From contig NZ_CAKZGO010000005.1 of NCBI RefSeq assembly GCF_936916975.1, forward strand, positions 62,001 to 126,000: a stretch of 64,000 nt of DNA, in the 5' to 3' direction. Shown one piece after another: positions 37,101 through 46,476 of the stretch (within the stretch, counting starts at the first letter, position 1; every line of letters starts with the position of its first letter). This DNA comes from an uncultured Dongia sp. GTDB lineage: Bacteria > Pseudomonadota > Alphaproteobacteria > Dongiales > Dongiaceae. The position numbers and the translations under genes are program-made. The notes beneath the pieces are model-generated. The model saw only the letters and a list, made by a program, of their open reading frames with translations, had not been told where the DNA came from and made no database searches.

Positions 37101-37397
37101 CTGGTACCGGCCTATGCCATCAACAGCGTGCTCGGAAATATTCCATTGATCGGCGCCATCATCCAGGGTGGCGAGGGCGAAGGATTGTTCGCGGCGACCT
37201 ACGCGGTCAGCGGCAATCTCGATGAGCCGAAAATCGATGTCAACGAATGGTCCGCCTTGGCGCCAGGCTTCATCCGCGATCTCTTCACCGATGATGGCAC
37301 CGAACTGCCGGAAGACGAAGACGAGACGCCGACGGCGCCCGAAAAATCCAAGTCGACAACCCCGAATTTGCCCGTCGAGAAGCATGAGACCAAATAA
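34155..37397 (+). CDS. YhdP/AsmA-like large envelope protein (DUF3971)
   Basis: A 1080-residue protein with one N-terminal membrane span (residues 8-30, LEVLGAALAGAAIILAFLTW) and a very long beta-rich periplasmic region. A C-terminal AsmA_2-type segment reads RGLIEIKRFRSAGPSVGMTAQGQVDLD. The overall build matches YhdP-like AsmA-superfamily proteins that bridge the envelope and take part in phospholipid transport to the outer membrane. The tail is acidic and Pro/Lys-rich. Start is GTG at 34155, chosen because it is the first in-frame start before the membrane span. Followed 28 bases later by the UshA-like gene. Confidence 0.85.
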   Translation: MIRRTTKITLEVLGAALAGAAIILAFLTWRLTQEGPIHLRFLSPYVEQALIRSDQPYRIAIDDTVLTWAGWDRALDVRAINLRVRDPEGRELANLPEVSITFSARAMFKGLVAPSKIEIIGPKLTLIRNKDGSLAFGPSGVTSSPTTKNSDGSFEALMLLASDMLESPDRSKPTGYLTSAAILNGSVQIIDHVTGLTWQADNFGAEARRDVGGLVGDLFAAMPQFGDPAIVSAKLDYRRATDKLSIDATVAALQLSSLGLIEPALADLSTADLAVTAKVKTSIQIASEHLGDIGEVDFALASGAGALDLPGLTKEPIPVASLNVEGRLDRDKDFMSISSFDLDIGGPRITAKADWHGAFSGKAKDGLAPLLTATLKVTKLPAKLLDPYWPESVASDTRNWVVPNITDGMVEEAGADLTLRLPLDAAGAKVESVKGILKTSDMTVHYLRPMPPITKGVATAEFDAQNFRAKIISGEVGNIKVKGGDLLINGLDVEDQFIKISGDVAAPLKDALELLDHPRLGYAKKLSIDPKTAGGSATANILFDFPAAKKLTFAEVKVKVAAEMDDVKIAKIRFGKDVSQGVLKLNLDEKGMNIAGPIVFADIPIILDWSQTFSDDAAFDEKLHVNGAASAEQLAALGFDYRPWAEGTCQCDVTYTKLAGGRATLEGVFDLTNVVLDVPAAKWHKDANVPGRAELTLEMLNDKPVSMPRFMVSAGDLVTGGALQFAADGSISRVTLPDLKMGVNHLIGFDAELKEGWTLVTVGGGTLDAEPWMGGDQSTLTPEELAQTGPTQQRPFTLKGQLATLRMGEGRELANATIEAVHDPYWWDVVSFQATLPSGQPITFDYRPSKPGQHALNIQTKDGGGALRVLDLYDSIKGGTLSITGTVKDNQPWRPLRGKIAMSSFRVINTPFVARFLTVATITGVVDAVTGEGFLFGGGEGRFTKTRGLIEIKRFRSAGPSVGMTAQGQVDLDRNLINVKGTLVPAYAINSVLGNIPLIGAIIQGGEGEGLFAATYAVSGNLDEPKIDVNEWSALAPGFIRDLFTDDGTELPEDEDETPTAPEKSKSTTPNLPVEKHETK

Positions 37398-37425
37398 CTG
37401 ACCGATGGAATCAAGGAGGTAGAGG

Positions 37426-39105
37426 ATGCGTTTTCAGTCATGGAGCGTCGCTTTCACCCTGCTGACCCTGGGCTGCGCCACCCAGCCGACCGGACCGGTC
37501 CAACTTCGCCTGCTGGCCTTCAACGATTTCCACGGCAATATCCAATCGGCCGAGCCCAGCCCGGGCCGCGTCCCCATCGTCAAGGATGGCAAGGCTGAAA
37601 TGGTCGATGCAGGTGGCGCCGCCTATTTCGCCAGCCTGGTGACGCAGGAGCGTGCCGGCCATCCCAACAACATGCTGATCAGCGCCGGCGATTTGACCGG
37701 GGCAAGCCCGATGCTCTCGGCGCTTCTCAATGACGAACCTACCATCCGTGTCATGAACCGGATCGGCCTCGATCTCAATGCTGTCGGCAATCATGAGTTC
37801 GACTATGGCCGGGCCGAACTGATACGCAAATCGATAGGCGACTGCCAGACGCGCCTTTTTTGCCCGGATGATTCCTTCATGGGCGCGGCTTTCCAATATA
37901 TGGCTGCCAACGTCGTCGACACTAATGGCGGCAAGCCGCTATTCGCTCCCTATGTGGTGAAGGAATTCGATGGCGTTAAGATTGCCTTCATCGGCGTGGT
38001 GACGAGCGAGACCCCAACTATCGTCGCGGCGCATGGCATCGCTGGTCTGACATTTCTCGATGAGGCCGAGACGCTCAATCGCTACGCCGCCGAGTTGACC
38101 CAGCAGGGTGTGCGCGCCATCGTGGCCGTGCTCCATGAAGGTTCCAGCGTGACGACCGAAACCGCGATTGATGGGTCGGCCTGTACCGGTCTGACCGGAG
38201 CATTGAACGATATCGTGGCGCGAACGGACCCGGCGATTGACCTCTTCATTTCCGGCCACACCCATGAAAGCTATGCCTGCAAGCTCAATGGTCGGCTGGT
38301 GACCCAGGCTGGAAATTACGGACGTATGCTGAGCGTCATCGATTTGTCGCTGGATCGCGCGGCGGGCGAGGCCACGGTGGTATCTGCGCGTAACGTCCCC
38401 GTCCTACGCGACTTGCCGCCGGATGCGAACATCCTCGCAGAGCTGCAACGCGCCGAGGTAGCGACAGCGCCGATCCGCCAACAGAAAGTGGCGACCTTGT
38501 CGGCAGCACTCACGCGCAAGCCCAATGCTGCCGGCGAGTCACCCTTGGGCGATATCATCGCTGACGCTCAACTGGCAGCGACACAAGGGCTGGGGGCCAG
38601 GATCGCCTTCACCAACCCCGGCGGCATCCGCCAGGATCTACCCAGCGATTCCACGAAGGGGGATCCCACGAAGGGATTGGCGGTCAGTCTCGGCGATCTC
38701 TTCGCGGTGCAGCCCTTTGGCAACAATCTGGTGGCGATGGATGTCACCGGCGCGCAGTTGCAGCTGCTGCTGGAACAGCAATGGGTCGGCCAGCCGGAAG
38801 ATCGCAAGCCGCGCATCCTGCAAATCTCAGCCGGCTTCAGCTATTGCTACGACGATGCGCGCGCTGAGGGTGAAAAGATTCTGGCGGAAACAATGCGGCT
38901 GGAGGGAAAGGTTATCGACCCCAACACTACCTATCGCATTGCAGTAAACAATTTTCTGGCTGGAGGCGGCGACCGGTTCGTGATTTTAAAGGAAGGCCGC
39001 CATGTAGTGCAGGGCGGTGGCGATCTCGAAGCCTTCCGCGATTATGTGGCCGGCGCGACCAAGCCCTTCCCCGCAGTTTCCGCAGGCCGCATCTGCCGGA
39101 AGTGA
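37426..39105 (+). CDS. 5'-nucleotidase/2',3'-cyclic phosphodiesterase (UshA-like metallophosphatase)
   Basis: A 559-residue exported bifunctional nucleotidase. The signal ends in a possible lipobox (LTLGC, residue 17). The calcineurin-like domain carries LLAFNDFHGNIQS, VGNHEFDYG and SGHTHESYACK, the metal ligands of this family. The C-terminal 5'-nucleotidase domain contains FTNPGGIRQDL and NNFLAGGGDRFVIL. It should release nucleosides and phosphate from external nucleotides. AAGGAGGT at 37413-37420 gives a strong ribosome site. The lipid anchor is a prediction. Confidence 0.93.
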   Translation: MRFQSWSVAFTLLTLGCATQPTGPVQLRLLAFNDFHGNIQSAEPSPGRVPIVKDGKAEMVDAGGAAYFASLVTQERAGHPNNMLISAGDLTGASPMLSALLNDEPTIRVMNRIGLDLNAVGNHEFDYGRAELIRKSIGDCQTRLFCPDDSFMGAAFQYMAANVVDTNGGKPLFAPYVVKEFDGVKIAFIGVVTSETPTIVAAHGIAGLTFLDEAETLNRYAAELTQQGVRAIVAVLHEGSSVTTETAIDGSACTGLTGALNDIVARTDPAIDLFISGHTHESYACKLNGRLVTQAGNYGRMLSVIDLSLDRAAGEATVVSARNVPVLRDLPPDANILAELQRAEVATAPIRQQKVATLSAALTRKPNAAGESPLGDIIADAQLAATQGLGARIAFTNPGGIRQDLPSDSTKGDPTKGLAVSLGDLFAVQPFGNNLVAMDVTGAQLQLLLEQQWVGQPEDRKPRILQISAGFSYCYDDARAEGEKILAETMRLEGKVIDPNTTYRIAVNNFLAGGGDRFVILKEGRHVVQGGGDLEAFRDYVAGATKPFPAVSAGRICRK

Positions 39106-39184
39106 CAGGATTAAATTCATCAATTGTTAAGGGTTAAGGTGGACATTCCTCGTAATAAATATTGTTTCAGGGGAGTGAAACACC

Positions 39185-41278
39185 ATGCTCGCGAAGGTAA
39201 TCTCCGGCGGCTCGCTGGCGGTCAAGATTCTGCTGCCGATTCTGACGGCGCTGCTGCTTGGTCTCGGTCTGTCCACCTGGGTGACGGTTTCGCAAAGCAG
39301 CGAGACGGTTGGTACGCTCAGCAATGATCTCGGCGTCGAAGTGGCGACGTCCGCCGCCGACAAGGTCGAGAATGTCATCGCGGGCGCCTTCGCGTCGGCG
39401 CGGGCGACTGCCGCCAACACCGTGGGGCAGGTCGAGGGCAAATCGGCCAATCGCGCCAGTATGCTCGCTTCCCTGCGCAAGCTCCTCGCTGACAATCCGA
39501 ACCTGCTGGCGACTTGGGTCGCATTCGAGCCCAACGCGTTTGATGGACAGGATGCGAGTTTCATCTCTACCGAAGGGCATGATGCAACCGGCCGCTTCGT
39601 CCCTTATGTGGCGCGGGACGGCGACGGCTCCAGCCTCAGTGCACTCACCGATTATGAAAAACCGGGTCTGGGCGACTACTATCTTCTGGCCCGCGACAGC
39701 GGTCAGGAACAATTGCTGGAGCCCTATCTCTACGCGGTCAATGGCAAGGACGTGCTGATCACCAGCGCTGCGGTGCCGATCGTCGTCGATGGCAAGGTCA
39801 TCGGCGTCGCCGGTATCGATCTGCTGCTGGAAGGCCTCAACGGCCTGCTCGGTGAAATGAAACCGTTCGAGACTGGGTCGGTCTCGCTCATCTCCAATGC
39901 CGGCCTGTGGGCCGCCTATAGCGACGTGGCGGCACTCGGCAAGCCGATCAACGAGACGTCGCCCACCCTCAGCGCCGCGCTTGCCGCGATCAAAGGTGGC
40001 GAACGTTTCGATATGGCAGACCACTCGAACTCGCTCGACAGCGACGTCACGCGCATCTTCATGCCGGTGACCGCGGGACTGTCGAGCAATCGCTGGTCGG
40101 TCTTGGTCAACCTGCCGCAGGACAAGATAGAGGCACCGGTCGCCGCGCTGACCAGGACAGTACTGATCGTCGCTGGCGTGATCGTGGTGTTGCTGGGAAT
40201 CATCATCGCATTCCTGGTGCGCTATCTGGCCGCGAACCCGGTCCGTTCGCTGACGGCGGCTGTTGAGGGGTTGGCAAGTGGCAACACCGCCCTCGACGTT
40301 CCGCTGACGGCGCGCCGGGACGAACTCGGCGTCATGGCCCGTGCGATCGACTTCTTCAAGGAGAAGCTGATCGAGGTCGATCGCTTGCGGGACGAGCAGA
40401 AGGCGTCCGAGCAGCGGCTCACCGATGAACGGCGCAAGACCATGCTGGATCTCGCTGACGGTTTCGAAGCGGCCATCAAAGGTGTGGTGGAGGGTGTCTC
40501 CTCTGCCGCCACGGAGCTGCAATCCAGTGCCACGTCCATGTCGGGCACGGCAGGCGAAGCCACAAGGCAATCGACGGCTGTTGCTGCGGCTACCACGCAG
40601 GCCTCGGCCAATGTGACGACGGTGGCGGCGGCGGCCGAGGAACTCTCCTCCTCGATCACCGAGATCAGCCGGCAGGTGGCTGACAGCTCTGCGGTGGCGA
40701 AATCCGCTGTTGACGAGGCGACCAAGACCGGTGAGACCGTCGAAAGCCTGGCGGTAGCGGCGGAAAAGATCGGCGGCATCGTCCAATTGATCAACGACAT
40801 TGCCAGCCAGACCAATCTGCTCGCCCTCAATGCGACGATCGAAGCGGCCCGGGCCGGCGAAGCCGGCAAGGGCTTCGCGGTGGTGGCATCTGAGGTGAAG
40901 AACCTCGCCAGCCAGACGGCCAAGGCGACCGAGGACATCTCCGTTCAGATCAGCGGCATGCAACAGGTCACGCGCAGTGCCGCCGGCGCCATGGGCAATA
41001 TCCGCTCGACCATCGCCCGGATCAACGAGATCGCGTCCGGTATCGCCGCGGCCGTCGAGGAACAATCTGCGGCAACGCAGGAAATCTCCAATAATGCGCA
41101 ACAGGCGGCCCTCGGTGTCGATGAAGTCGCGCGCAACATCGGCGGCGTCAATCAGGCGGCCAACGAAGTGGGTGGGGCTGCGGGCGAAGTGCTCGGCGCA
41201 TCATCCGAACTGTCGCAACAGTCGGAGGCGCTGCGGCGCGAGGTCGACGCCTTCATTGCCAAGATCCGCGCCGGTTGA
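39185..41278 (+). CDS. Methyl-accepting chemotaxis protein
   Basis: A 697-residue chemoreceptor. Two membrane spans (about residues 15-37 and 320-345) enclose a periplasmic double-Cache-like sensor domain with [13 protein letters not shown] and [26 protein letters not shown] domain follows (residues 346-400), then a long signalling coiled coil with the conserved hairpin tip [20 protein letters not shown] and [20 protein letters not shown]. The C-terminus lacks a CheR/CheB-binding pentapeptide. Ligand unknown. A good ribosome site (GGGGAG) precedes the ATG. Confidence 0.95.
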   Translation: MLAKVISGGSLAVKILLPILTALLLGLGLSTWVTVSQSSETVGTLSNDLGVEVATSAADKVENVIAGAFASARATAANTVGQVEGKSANRASMLASLRKLLADNPNLLATWVAFEPNAFDGQDASFISTEGHDATGRFVPYVARDGDGSSLSALTDYEKPGLGDYYLLARDSGQEQLLEPYLYAVNGKDVLITSAAVPIVVDGKVIGVAGIDLLLEGLNGLLGEMKPFETGSVSLISNAGLWAAYSDVAALGKPINETSPTLSAALAAIKGGERFDMADHSNSLDSDVTRIFMPVTAGLSSNRWSVLVNLPQDKIEAPVAALTRTVLIVAGVIVVLLGIIIAFLVRYLAANPVRSLTAAVEGLASGNTALDVPLTARRDELGVMARAIDFFKEKLIEVDRLRDEQKASEQRLTDERRKTMLDLADGFEAAIKGVVEGVSSAATELQSSATSMSGTAGEATRQSTAVAAATTQASANVTTVAAAAEELSSSITEISRQVADSSAVAKSAVDEATKTGETVESLAVAAEKIGGIVQLINDIASQTNLLALNATIEAARAGEAGKGFAVVASEVKNLASQTAKATEDISVQISGMQQVTRSAAGAMGNIRSTIARINEIASGIAAAVEEQSAATQEISNNAQQAALGVDEVARNIGGVNQAANEVGGAAGEVLGASSELSQQSEALRREVDAFIAKIRAG

Positions 41279-41284
41279 GTCTAC

Positions 41285-41314
41285 AAAAAACGGGCGGGAC
41301 CAGGGTCCCGCCCG
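41285..41314 (-). terminator. Rho-independent terminator of the cox-type operon
   Basis: An 11-bp perfect stem (41291-41301 with 41304-41314) followed on the minus strand by six U residues (A-run 41285-41290). It lies 25 bases past the stop of the medium subunit gene, and ends the minus-strand operon. It probably serves the convergent chemoreceptor gene less well, as the plus strand has no U-tract. Confidence 0.88.
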
Positions 41315-41338
41315 CTTCCGCTTGGTCGGAGGAAAACC

Positions 41339-42136
41339 CTACTTCGCCGCAGCGACTGCCCGCCCCGCCAACACGCTCACGAGATGAGCGCGATAGACGG
41401 CTGAACCGTGGAGGTCACTGTTGAGGCTATCGGCCGAAACCTTGGCGCCCTTGGCCGCATCGGCGCTGAAATTGGCGCCCAGCGCCGCTTCAACTTCCTT
41501 GGCTCGGAAGACACCTTCCTGGCCGGCACCCGTCACGGCGACGCGCACGCCACCCTTGGTCTTGGCGACGAAGACGCCAACGAGCGCGAAACGTGAGGCT
41601 GGCTGTACGAACTTCTCATAACCGGCCTTTTCCGGCTTCGGGAAATGGACCGCCGTAATGATCTCGCCTTCATCCAGGGCGGTCGTAAACATGCCCTGGA
41701 AGAAGTCGTCAGCCTTTATCTCACGCTTGTTGGTTCGCACCGTGGCGCCGAGCCCAAGCACGGCCGACGGATAGTCTGCCGCCGGATCATTGTTGGCGAG
41801 CGAGCCGCCGATGGTACCGCGATGACGCACCTGCCGGTCGCCGATATGGCTGGCGAGGTGCGCAAGTGCCGGAATGGCGCCCGCCACCACCGACGAGCTT
41901 GCCACCTCGGCATGGGTCGTCATGGCGCCGATCGTGACGCCATCACCTTCCGCCTTGATACCCTTGAGATCGGCGATCGCCCCGAGATCGACGAGATCAC
42001 TCGGTTCCGCCAGGCGCTGGCGCAGGGTCGGCAGCAAGGTCTGGCCGCCGGCGATGATCTTGCCGTCACTAGCGGCGCCGATGGCCTTTGCGGCATCGGC
42101 GACAGAGCCCGGCTTGTGAAAAGCGAAGTTATGCAT
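41339..42136 (-). CDS. coxM: CO dehydrogenase-type FAD-binding medium subunit (CoxM-like)
   Basis: A 265-residue FAD subunit of a molybdenum hydroxylase. FAD-binding motifs AGGQTLLPTLRQRLAEPSDL (residues 31-50) and GTIGGSLANNDPAADYPSAVLG (about 107-128) match the CoxM/XdhB family. It passes electrons from the FeS subunit to an acceptor. Third gene in the S-L-M order and last before the terminator. Because form II enzymes have other physiological substrates, the cox name gives family only. Confidence 0.92.
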   Translation of the reverse strand: MHNFAFHKPGSVADAAKAIGAASDGKIIAGGQTLLPTLRQRLAEPSDLVDLGAIADLKGIKAEGDGVTIGAMTTHAEVASSSVVAGAIPALAHLASHIGDRQVRHRGTIGGSLANNDPAADYPSAVLGLGATVRTNKREIKADDFFQGMFTTALDEGEIITAVHFPKPEKAGYEKFVQPASRFALVGVFVAKTKGGVRVAVTGAGQEGVFRAKEVEAALGANFSADAAKGAKVSADSLNSDLHGSAVYRAHLVSVLAGRAVAAAK

Positions 42137-42148
42137 GGGCTTCCTCCC

Positions 42149-44536
42149 TTACTCTGCCGCTTTGGCTTTGCTGGCGGATTGAATGGCCTGCCACACCTTG
42201 TGCGGTGTCGCCGGCATCGAGATGTCGGTGACGCCCACCGGCAGCAGCGCGTCGAGAACAGCATTGATGACCGCCGGCGGTGATCCAATGGCGCCCACTT
42301 CGCCCACGCCCTTTGAGCCCAAGGGGTTGTGCGTGCACATCGTGGCGTGGTTGGCGACGGTGATGTTCGGCACGTCATCGGCCCGCGGCATGGTGTAATC
42401 CATGTAGGAGCCGGTGAGGAGCTGGCCCGTCACCTCGTCATAGGTGCAGCTTTCCAGCAGCGCCTGGCCGATGCCCTGGACAACGCCACCATGCACCTGG
42501 CCCTCGACGATCATCGGGTTGATCACGCGGCCGATATCGTCAACCGCGGTAAACTTCAGCACCTGGGTGACGCCGGTCTCCGGGTCGATCTCCACCTCGC
42601 AGATATGCGTGCCGCCGGGATAGGTGAAGTTCAGTGGATCGTAGAACGCCGTTTCCTCCAAGCCGGGCTCCAGCTCGGTGATCGGGTAGTTGTGCGGCAC
42701 ATAGGCCGTCAACGCCACCTGACCGAAGGTCACCTTCTTGTCGGTGCCCTTCACGGTGAACTCGCCGTTCTTGAAGTCGACATCGGCGACCGAGGCCTCC
42801 ATCAAATGGGCGGCGATGCGCCGGGCCTTCGTGATGATCTTGTCCATCGCCTTCATGATGGCCGAGCCACCGACTGCCAGCGATCGGGAGCCATAGGTTC
42901 CCATGCCGAAGGGAATCTTGTTGGTATCGCCATGGCTGACCTCGACGCTCTCGAACGGAACGCCGAGCGTGTCGGAGACCAGCTGGGCAAAGGTCGTCTC
43001 ATGACCCTGGCCGTGGCTGTGCGTGCCGGTGAAGACCGTGACGGAGCCGGTCGGATGCACGCGGATGGAACCGCATTCATAGAGACCGGCACGAGCGCCC
43101 AGCGAGCCCACAACTGCGGACGGTGCGATGCCGCAGGCCTCGAGATAGGTCGAGATACCGATGCCGCGCAGCTTGCCGCGCGACTTGGCTTCGGCACGAC
43201 GTGCCTCGAAACCACTCCACTCGCCGAGCTTCAAGGCGATGTCGAGGGTGGCACCATAATCGCCGCTGTCATACTGCAGAGCGACGGGGGTCTGATAGGG
43301 GAAGGCATCGTTCGGGATGAAGTTCTTACGCCGCAGCTCGACCCGGTCGATGCCCGTCTCGCGCGCGGCCTTTTCCACGAGCCGTTCGAGAAGATAGGTC
43401 GTTTCCGGCCGACCGGCACCGCGATAGGCATCGACGGCGACGGTGTTGGTAAAGACCGCCTTCACCTCGGCATAGATCGCCGGCGTCGTATAGACGCCAG
43501 CCAGCAGCGTTGCCGACAGATATGTCGGCACGCAAGGTGCGAAGGTCGACAGATAGGCGCCCATATTGGCGATGGTGTTGACGCGGAGGGCCAGGAACTT
43601 ACCATCTTTGTCGAGCGCCATTTCGGCGTGACTGACATGGTCGCGCCCTTGCGCGTCGGTGACGAAGGCTTCCGACCTGTCCGACGTCCATTTGATCGGC
43701 CGGCGCACTTTCTCGGACGCCCAGGTCACCAAGGCTTCTTCCGAATAGTGGAAGATCTTCGAGCCGAAGCCGCCGCCGACATCCGGCGCTACGACACGCA
43801 GCTTGTGTTCCGGGATTTGCAGCACAAAGGCACCCATCAGCAGGCGGATGACATGCGGATTCTGGCTGGTGGTATAGAGCGTGTACTCGCCCGTGGCGCG
43901 GTCGTAATCGCCGACAGCCGCGCGCGGTTCCATCGCGTTGGGGGCGAGACGCTGGTTGATGAGGTCGATCTTGGTGACGTGATGCGCCTTGGCGAAGGCG
44001 GCATCCACCGCCGCCTTATCGCCGATATGCCAGTCGAAGCAGGTGTTGTTCTTGGCATCAGGCCAGACCTGGGCGGAACCGGCCTTGTCGGCATTGGCGG
44101 TCGAGACGATCGCCGGCAGCTCCTTATAGGTGACGTTGATGGCTTCCGCGGCATCGCGCGCTTCGGCCAATGACTCACCGATGATCAGTGCCACCTGGTC
44201 ACCCACATGGCGGACCCGGTCCTTGCACAGCGGGAAATGCGGCGGCTCGATCATCGGGCTGCCGTCCTTGCTGTGGATCTGCCAGCCGCAGGGGACGCCG
44301 CCCTTGTCGTAATCGGCGCCGGTAAAGATCGCCACCACGCCGGGCATCGCCGCGGCCTTCGCGGTATCGATCTTTACGATCTCCGCATGCGCATGGGGCG
44401 AGCGCAGAATATAGGCGTAGGTCTGGCCGTGGCGATTGATGTCGTCGACGTAATTGCCTTGGCCGGTCAGGAAGCGGAAGTCTTCCTTGCGCTTGGGTGA
44501 GTGGCCGATGCCGGTCGCTTGTCCAGAGTCAGCCAT
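42149..44536 (-). CDS. coxL: Molybdopterin large subunit of a form II CO dehydrogenase-type hydroxylase (CoxL-like)
   Basis: A 795-residue molybdenum-cofactor subunit of the xanthine oxidase family. The first residues [20 protein letters not shown] and the motif [10 protein letters not shown] are typical. The active-site loop reads AYRGAGR (residues 370-376), the form II signature, instead of the AYXCSFR of true form I CO dehydrogenases, so there is no active-site Cys for the Mo-Cu cluster. The enzyme therefore probably hydroxylates an aromatic, purine or aldehyde-type substrate; CO oxidation by form II is disputed. Confidence 0.94.
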   Translation of the reverse strand: MADSGQATGIGHSPKRKEDFRFLTGQGNYVDDINRHGQTYAYILRSPHAHAEIVKIDTAKAAAMPGVVAIFTGADYDKGGVPCGWQIHSKDGSPMIEPPHFPLCKDRVRHVGDQVALIIGESLAEARDAAEAINVTYKELPAIVSTANADKAGSAQVWPDAKNNTCFDWHIGDKAAVDAAFAKAHHVTKIDLINQRLAPNAMEPRAAVGDYDRATGEYTLYTTSQNPHVIRLLMGAFVLQIPEHKLRVVAPDVGGGFGSKIFHYSEEALVTWASEKVRRPIKWTSDRSEAFVTDAQGRDHVSHAEMALDKDGKFLALRVNTIANMGAYLSTFAPCVPTYLSATLLAGVYTTPAIYAEVKAVFTNTVAVDAYRGAGRPETTYLLERLVEKAARETGIDRVELRRKNFIPNDAFPYQTPVALQYDSGDYGATLDIALKLGEWSGFEARRAEAKSRGKLRGIGISTYLEACGIAPSAVVGSLGARAGLYECGSIRVHPTGSVTVFTGTHSHGQGHETTFAQLVSDTLGVPFESVEVSHGDTNKIPFGMGTYGSRSLAVGGSAIMKAMDKIITKARRIAAHLMEASVADVDFKNGEFTVKGTDKKVTFGQVALTAYVPHNYPITELEPGLEETAFYDPLNFTYPGGTHICEVEIDPETGVTQVLKFTAVDDIGRVINPMIVEGQVHGGVVQGIGQALLESCTYDEVTGQLLTGSYMDYTMPRADDVPNITVANHATMCTHNPLGSKGVGEVGAIGSPPAVINAVLDALLPVGVTDISMPATPHKVWQAIQSASKAKAAE

Positions 44537-44539
44537 GGC

Positions 44540-45019
44540 TTATCTCCCTTTCCCAGCTTGCATCGCTTCTGCGCCCGCTTTCACGGACTTCACGATGTTG
44601 TGGTAGCCGGTGCAGCGACAGATGTTGCCTTCCAAACCGGCGCGGATTTCGCTTTCGCTCAGGGGTGGCTTGCCTTGCACCAGATCAATGGCGCTCATCA
44701 CCATGCCGGGCGTGCAGAAGCCGCATTGCAGACCGTGATTGTTGCGGAAGGCTTCCTGCATCGGATGCATGGTGTCGCCCGTCGCGAGGCCCTCGATCGT
44801 CGTCACCTGCGCGCCGTCCAGCTGAACTGCCAGCACATTGCAGGACTTCACCGCCTTGCCGTTGACATGCACGGTGCAGGCGCCGCATTGCGCGGTGTCG
44901 CAGCCGACATGGGTGCCGGTGAGTGCTAGCTTGTCGCGTAGGAGATGAACGAGCAATGTCCGCGCTTCGACGTCCGCCGAAACAGCCTTGCCGTTCACCG
45001 TCATCTTAACGGTGGGCAT
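44540..45019 (-). CDS. coxS: CO dehydrogenase-type 2Fe-2S small subunit (CoxS-like)
   Basis: A 159-residue iron-sulfur subunit with two [2Fe-2S] centres. The plant-ferredoxin-type cysteines are Cys40, 45, 48 and 60 ([15 protein letters not shown]); the second centre uses Cys99, 102, 134 and 136 ([18 protein letters not shown]). ATG at 45019 follows GGAGG at ideal distance; a longer frame to 45088 is not supported. First gene of the S-L-M set, three bases before the large-subunit gene. Confidence 0.95.
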   Translation of the reverse strand: MPTVKMTVNGKAVSADVEARTLLVHLLRDKLALTGTHVGCDTAQCGACTVHVNGKAVKSCNVLAVQLDGAQVTTIEGLATGDTMHPMQEAFRNNHGLQCGFCTPGMVMSAIDLVQGKPPLSESEIRAGLEGNICRCTGYHNIVKSVKAGAEAMQAGKGR

Positions 45020-45261
45020 AACGATCCTCCCTGAGTTGCTGTGGCTTGCCGCCACTAGCTGCCTTTTGCGCCTTGCCGGCATTGACACAGGTCAAGCGCC
45101 GGTTCGCCGTGATCGAATGAGAGAATTAAGCTTGCGCGGTCAATTGAATGTCAAGGTCTAGAATTTTTGCCGGGATATGCCGGCACCTCGTGACAAGACA
45201 ATGACGATACGCTGCCTATTTATTGTTCATGCTGCGATGCGTCAGATAGAGCGCCGAAGTC

Positions 45262-45873
45262 TTAGCGCTTGACGAAATAATAGAGGACGCCGCCAAGAAC
45301 GGCGACCAAGCCACCGATCCAAACCGCGGGGTGAAGACCCTTTTGCGCGGCGTCCACTGGCGGCAGGACGACGGGCGAGGGCGGTACAGTGGCATCGGAG
45401 ATCAGCGCGTCGGTAGCGTCCGTCGCTTGTGACTGAGACGCAACCGCTGCTGAGAACGCGCTGAAGAAGTCATCGGCCATTTTCTTGGCGGTGCCTTCGA
45501 TCAGGCGCGAGCCGATCTGCGCGAGCTTGCCGCCGATCTGCGCGCCGGCGGTATATTTCAGGATCGTGCCACCACTGCCGTCATCGGTCAGGGCCACTTT
45601 GGCACTGCCCTTGGCGAAACCCGCGGCGCCGCCCTGGCCCTCGCCGGTAATGGTATAGCCATTGGGCGGGTCGAGGTCAGAGAGGGTGATGCGGCCGCCG
45701 AACTTGGCCTTGACCGGCCCGACCTTGGCAACCACGGTCGCGGTAAATCCATCACCATCGCGCACCAGTTCTTCGCAGCCGGCGATGACGCTCTTCAGCA
45801 CGTCAGGGTCATTGAGCGCTGCCCAGACGACGGTGCGCGGCGCCTTGATCGGGTATTCACCGGAAATTTCCAT
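45262..45873 (-). CDS. coxG: CoxG-like SRPBCC-domain protein with C-terminal membrane anchor
   Basis: A 203-residue carbon monoxide dehydrogenase subunit G (CoxG) family protein. The N-terminal SRPBCC domain (residues 1-145) begins MEISGEYPIKAPRTVVWAAL, and a Pro/Ala-rich linker leads to a C-terminal membrane span (HPAVWIGGLVAVLGGVLYYF) with a basic end. CoxG proteins accompany molybdenum hydroxylases and can bring hydrophobic cofactors or anchor the enzyme to the membrane. It lies on the same strand, 242 bases upstream of the small-subunit gene. Confidence 0.9.
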   Translation of the reverse strand: MEISGEYPIKAPRTVVWAALNDPDVLKSVIAGCEELVRDGDGFTATVVAKVGPVKAKFGGRITLSDLDPPNGYTITGEGQGGAAGFAKGSAKVALTDDGSGGTILKYTAGAQIGGKLAQIGSRLIEGTAKKMADDFFSAFSAAVASQSQATDATDALISDATVPPSPVVLPPVDAAQKGLHPAVWIGGLVAVLGGVLYYFVKR

Positions 45874-46004
45874 GACGCACTCTCCTGCCTGACATCACGC
45901 CAGCATAGGGCGCGTGGGGCACATCTTGTCAACGGGATCGACAAATCAAGGGGGGACCGGCAATCTAACCTGATCGATGGTACAGGTCGTTCGGTGAGGA
46001 TTGA

Positions 46005-46460
46005 GTGAAATACTTACGCGTTCTTCTGGTCGCTTTGCTGGCCCTCGGCGGCCTGCCGGCCTGGGCAGCTGAGCAGGTGCCGGTGCTGATCCATGCCGGC
46101 GGCAGTACCTACAAGTTCGTGGCGGAAGTCGCCGACACGGCTGAGGAGCGGTCACAGGGGCTGATGTTCCGTGAGCAGCTCGCCGCCAATGAAGGCATGC
46201 TGTTTCTCTATCCGGTGGCAAAGCCGGTGTCCTTCTGGATGAAGAACACGCCGCTGTCGCTGGATTTGATCTTCATCGACGGCGTGGGTCGCATCATCAA
46301 CGTGGCGGCTATGGCCAAGCCCTTCGACACCAGCCCGATCAGTTCGGGTGGGCCGGCCAAAGCGGTGCTGGAGATTCTGGGCGGGTCGGCAGGTCAGCTT
46401 GGCATCAAGCCCGGCGACCTCATCGAATGGCCGATGCGGGCGACCGAGCCCACGCCCTGA
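46005..46460 (+). CDS. DUF192-domain exported protein
   Basis: A 151-residue protein with a signal peptide (residues 1-21, ending PAWAA) and a DUF192 domain: VAEVADTAEERSQGLMFRE, MLFLYPVAKPVSFWMKNTPL, and DLIFIDGVGRIINV. The sequence pattern is diagnostic for the family, whose function is not established. Start is GTG at 46005, preceded by TGAGGA. It is convergent with the O-methyltransferase gene. Confidence 0.9.
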   Translation: MKYLRVLLVALLALGGLPAWAAEQVPVLIHAGGSTYKFVAEVADTAEERSQGLMFREQLAANEGMLFLYPVAKPVSFWMKNTPLSLDLIFIDGVGRIINVAAMAKPFDTSPISSGGPAKAVLEILGGSAGQLGIKPGDLIEWPMRATEPTP

Positions 46461-46476
46461 TCGGTTCTTTTGGGGA

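Noticed and set aside
39167-41101. Minus-strand frame of about 640 codons opposite the chemoreceptor
   Set aside because: The plus strand gives a complete chemoreceptor with HAMP and signalling tip; the antisense product is biased Arg/Gly/His sequence.
42329-44173. Plus-strand frame of about 610 codons opposite the CoxL-type subunit
   Set aside because: The minus strand carries the form II AYRGAGR motif and conserved length; the antisense product has no family features.
42149-44536. Calling the large subunit a CO-oxidising form I CO dehydrogenase
   Set aside because: The AYXCSFR loop with the Cu-binding Cys is absent; AYRGAGR is present.
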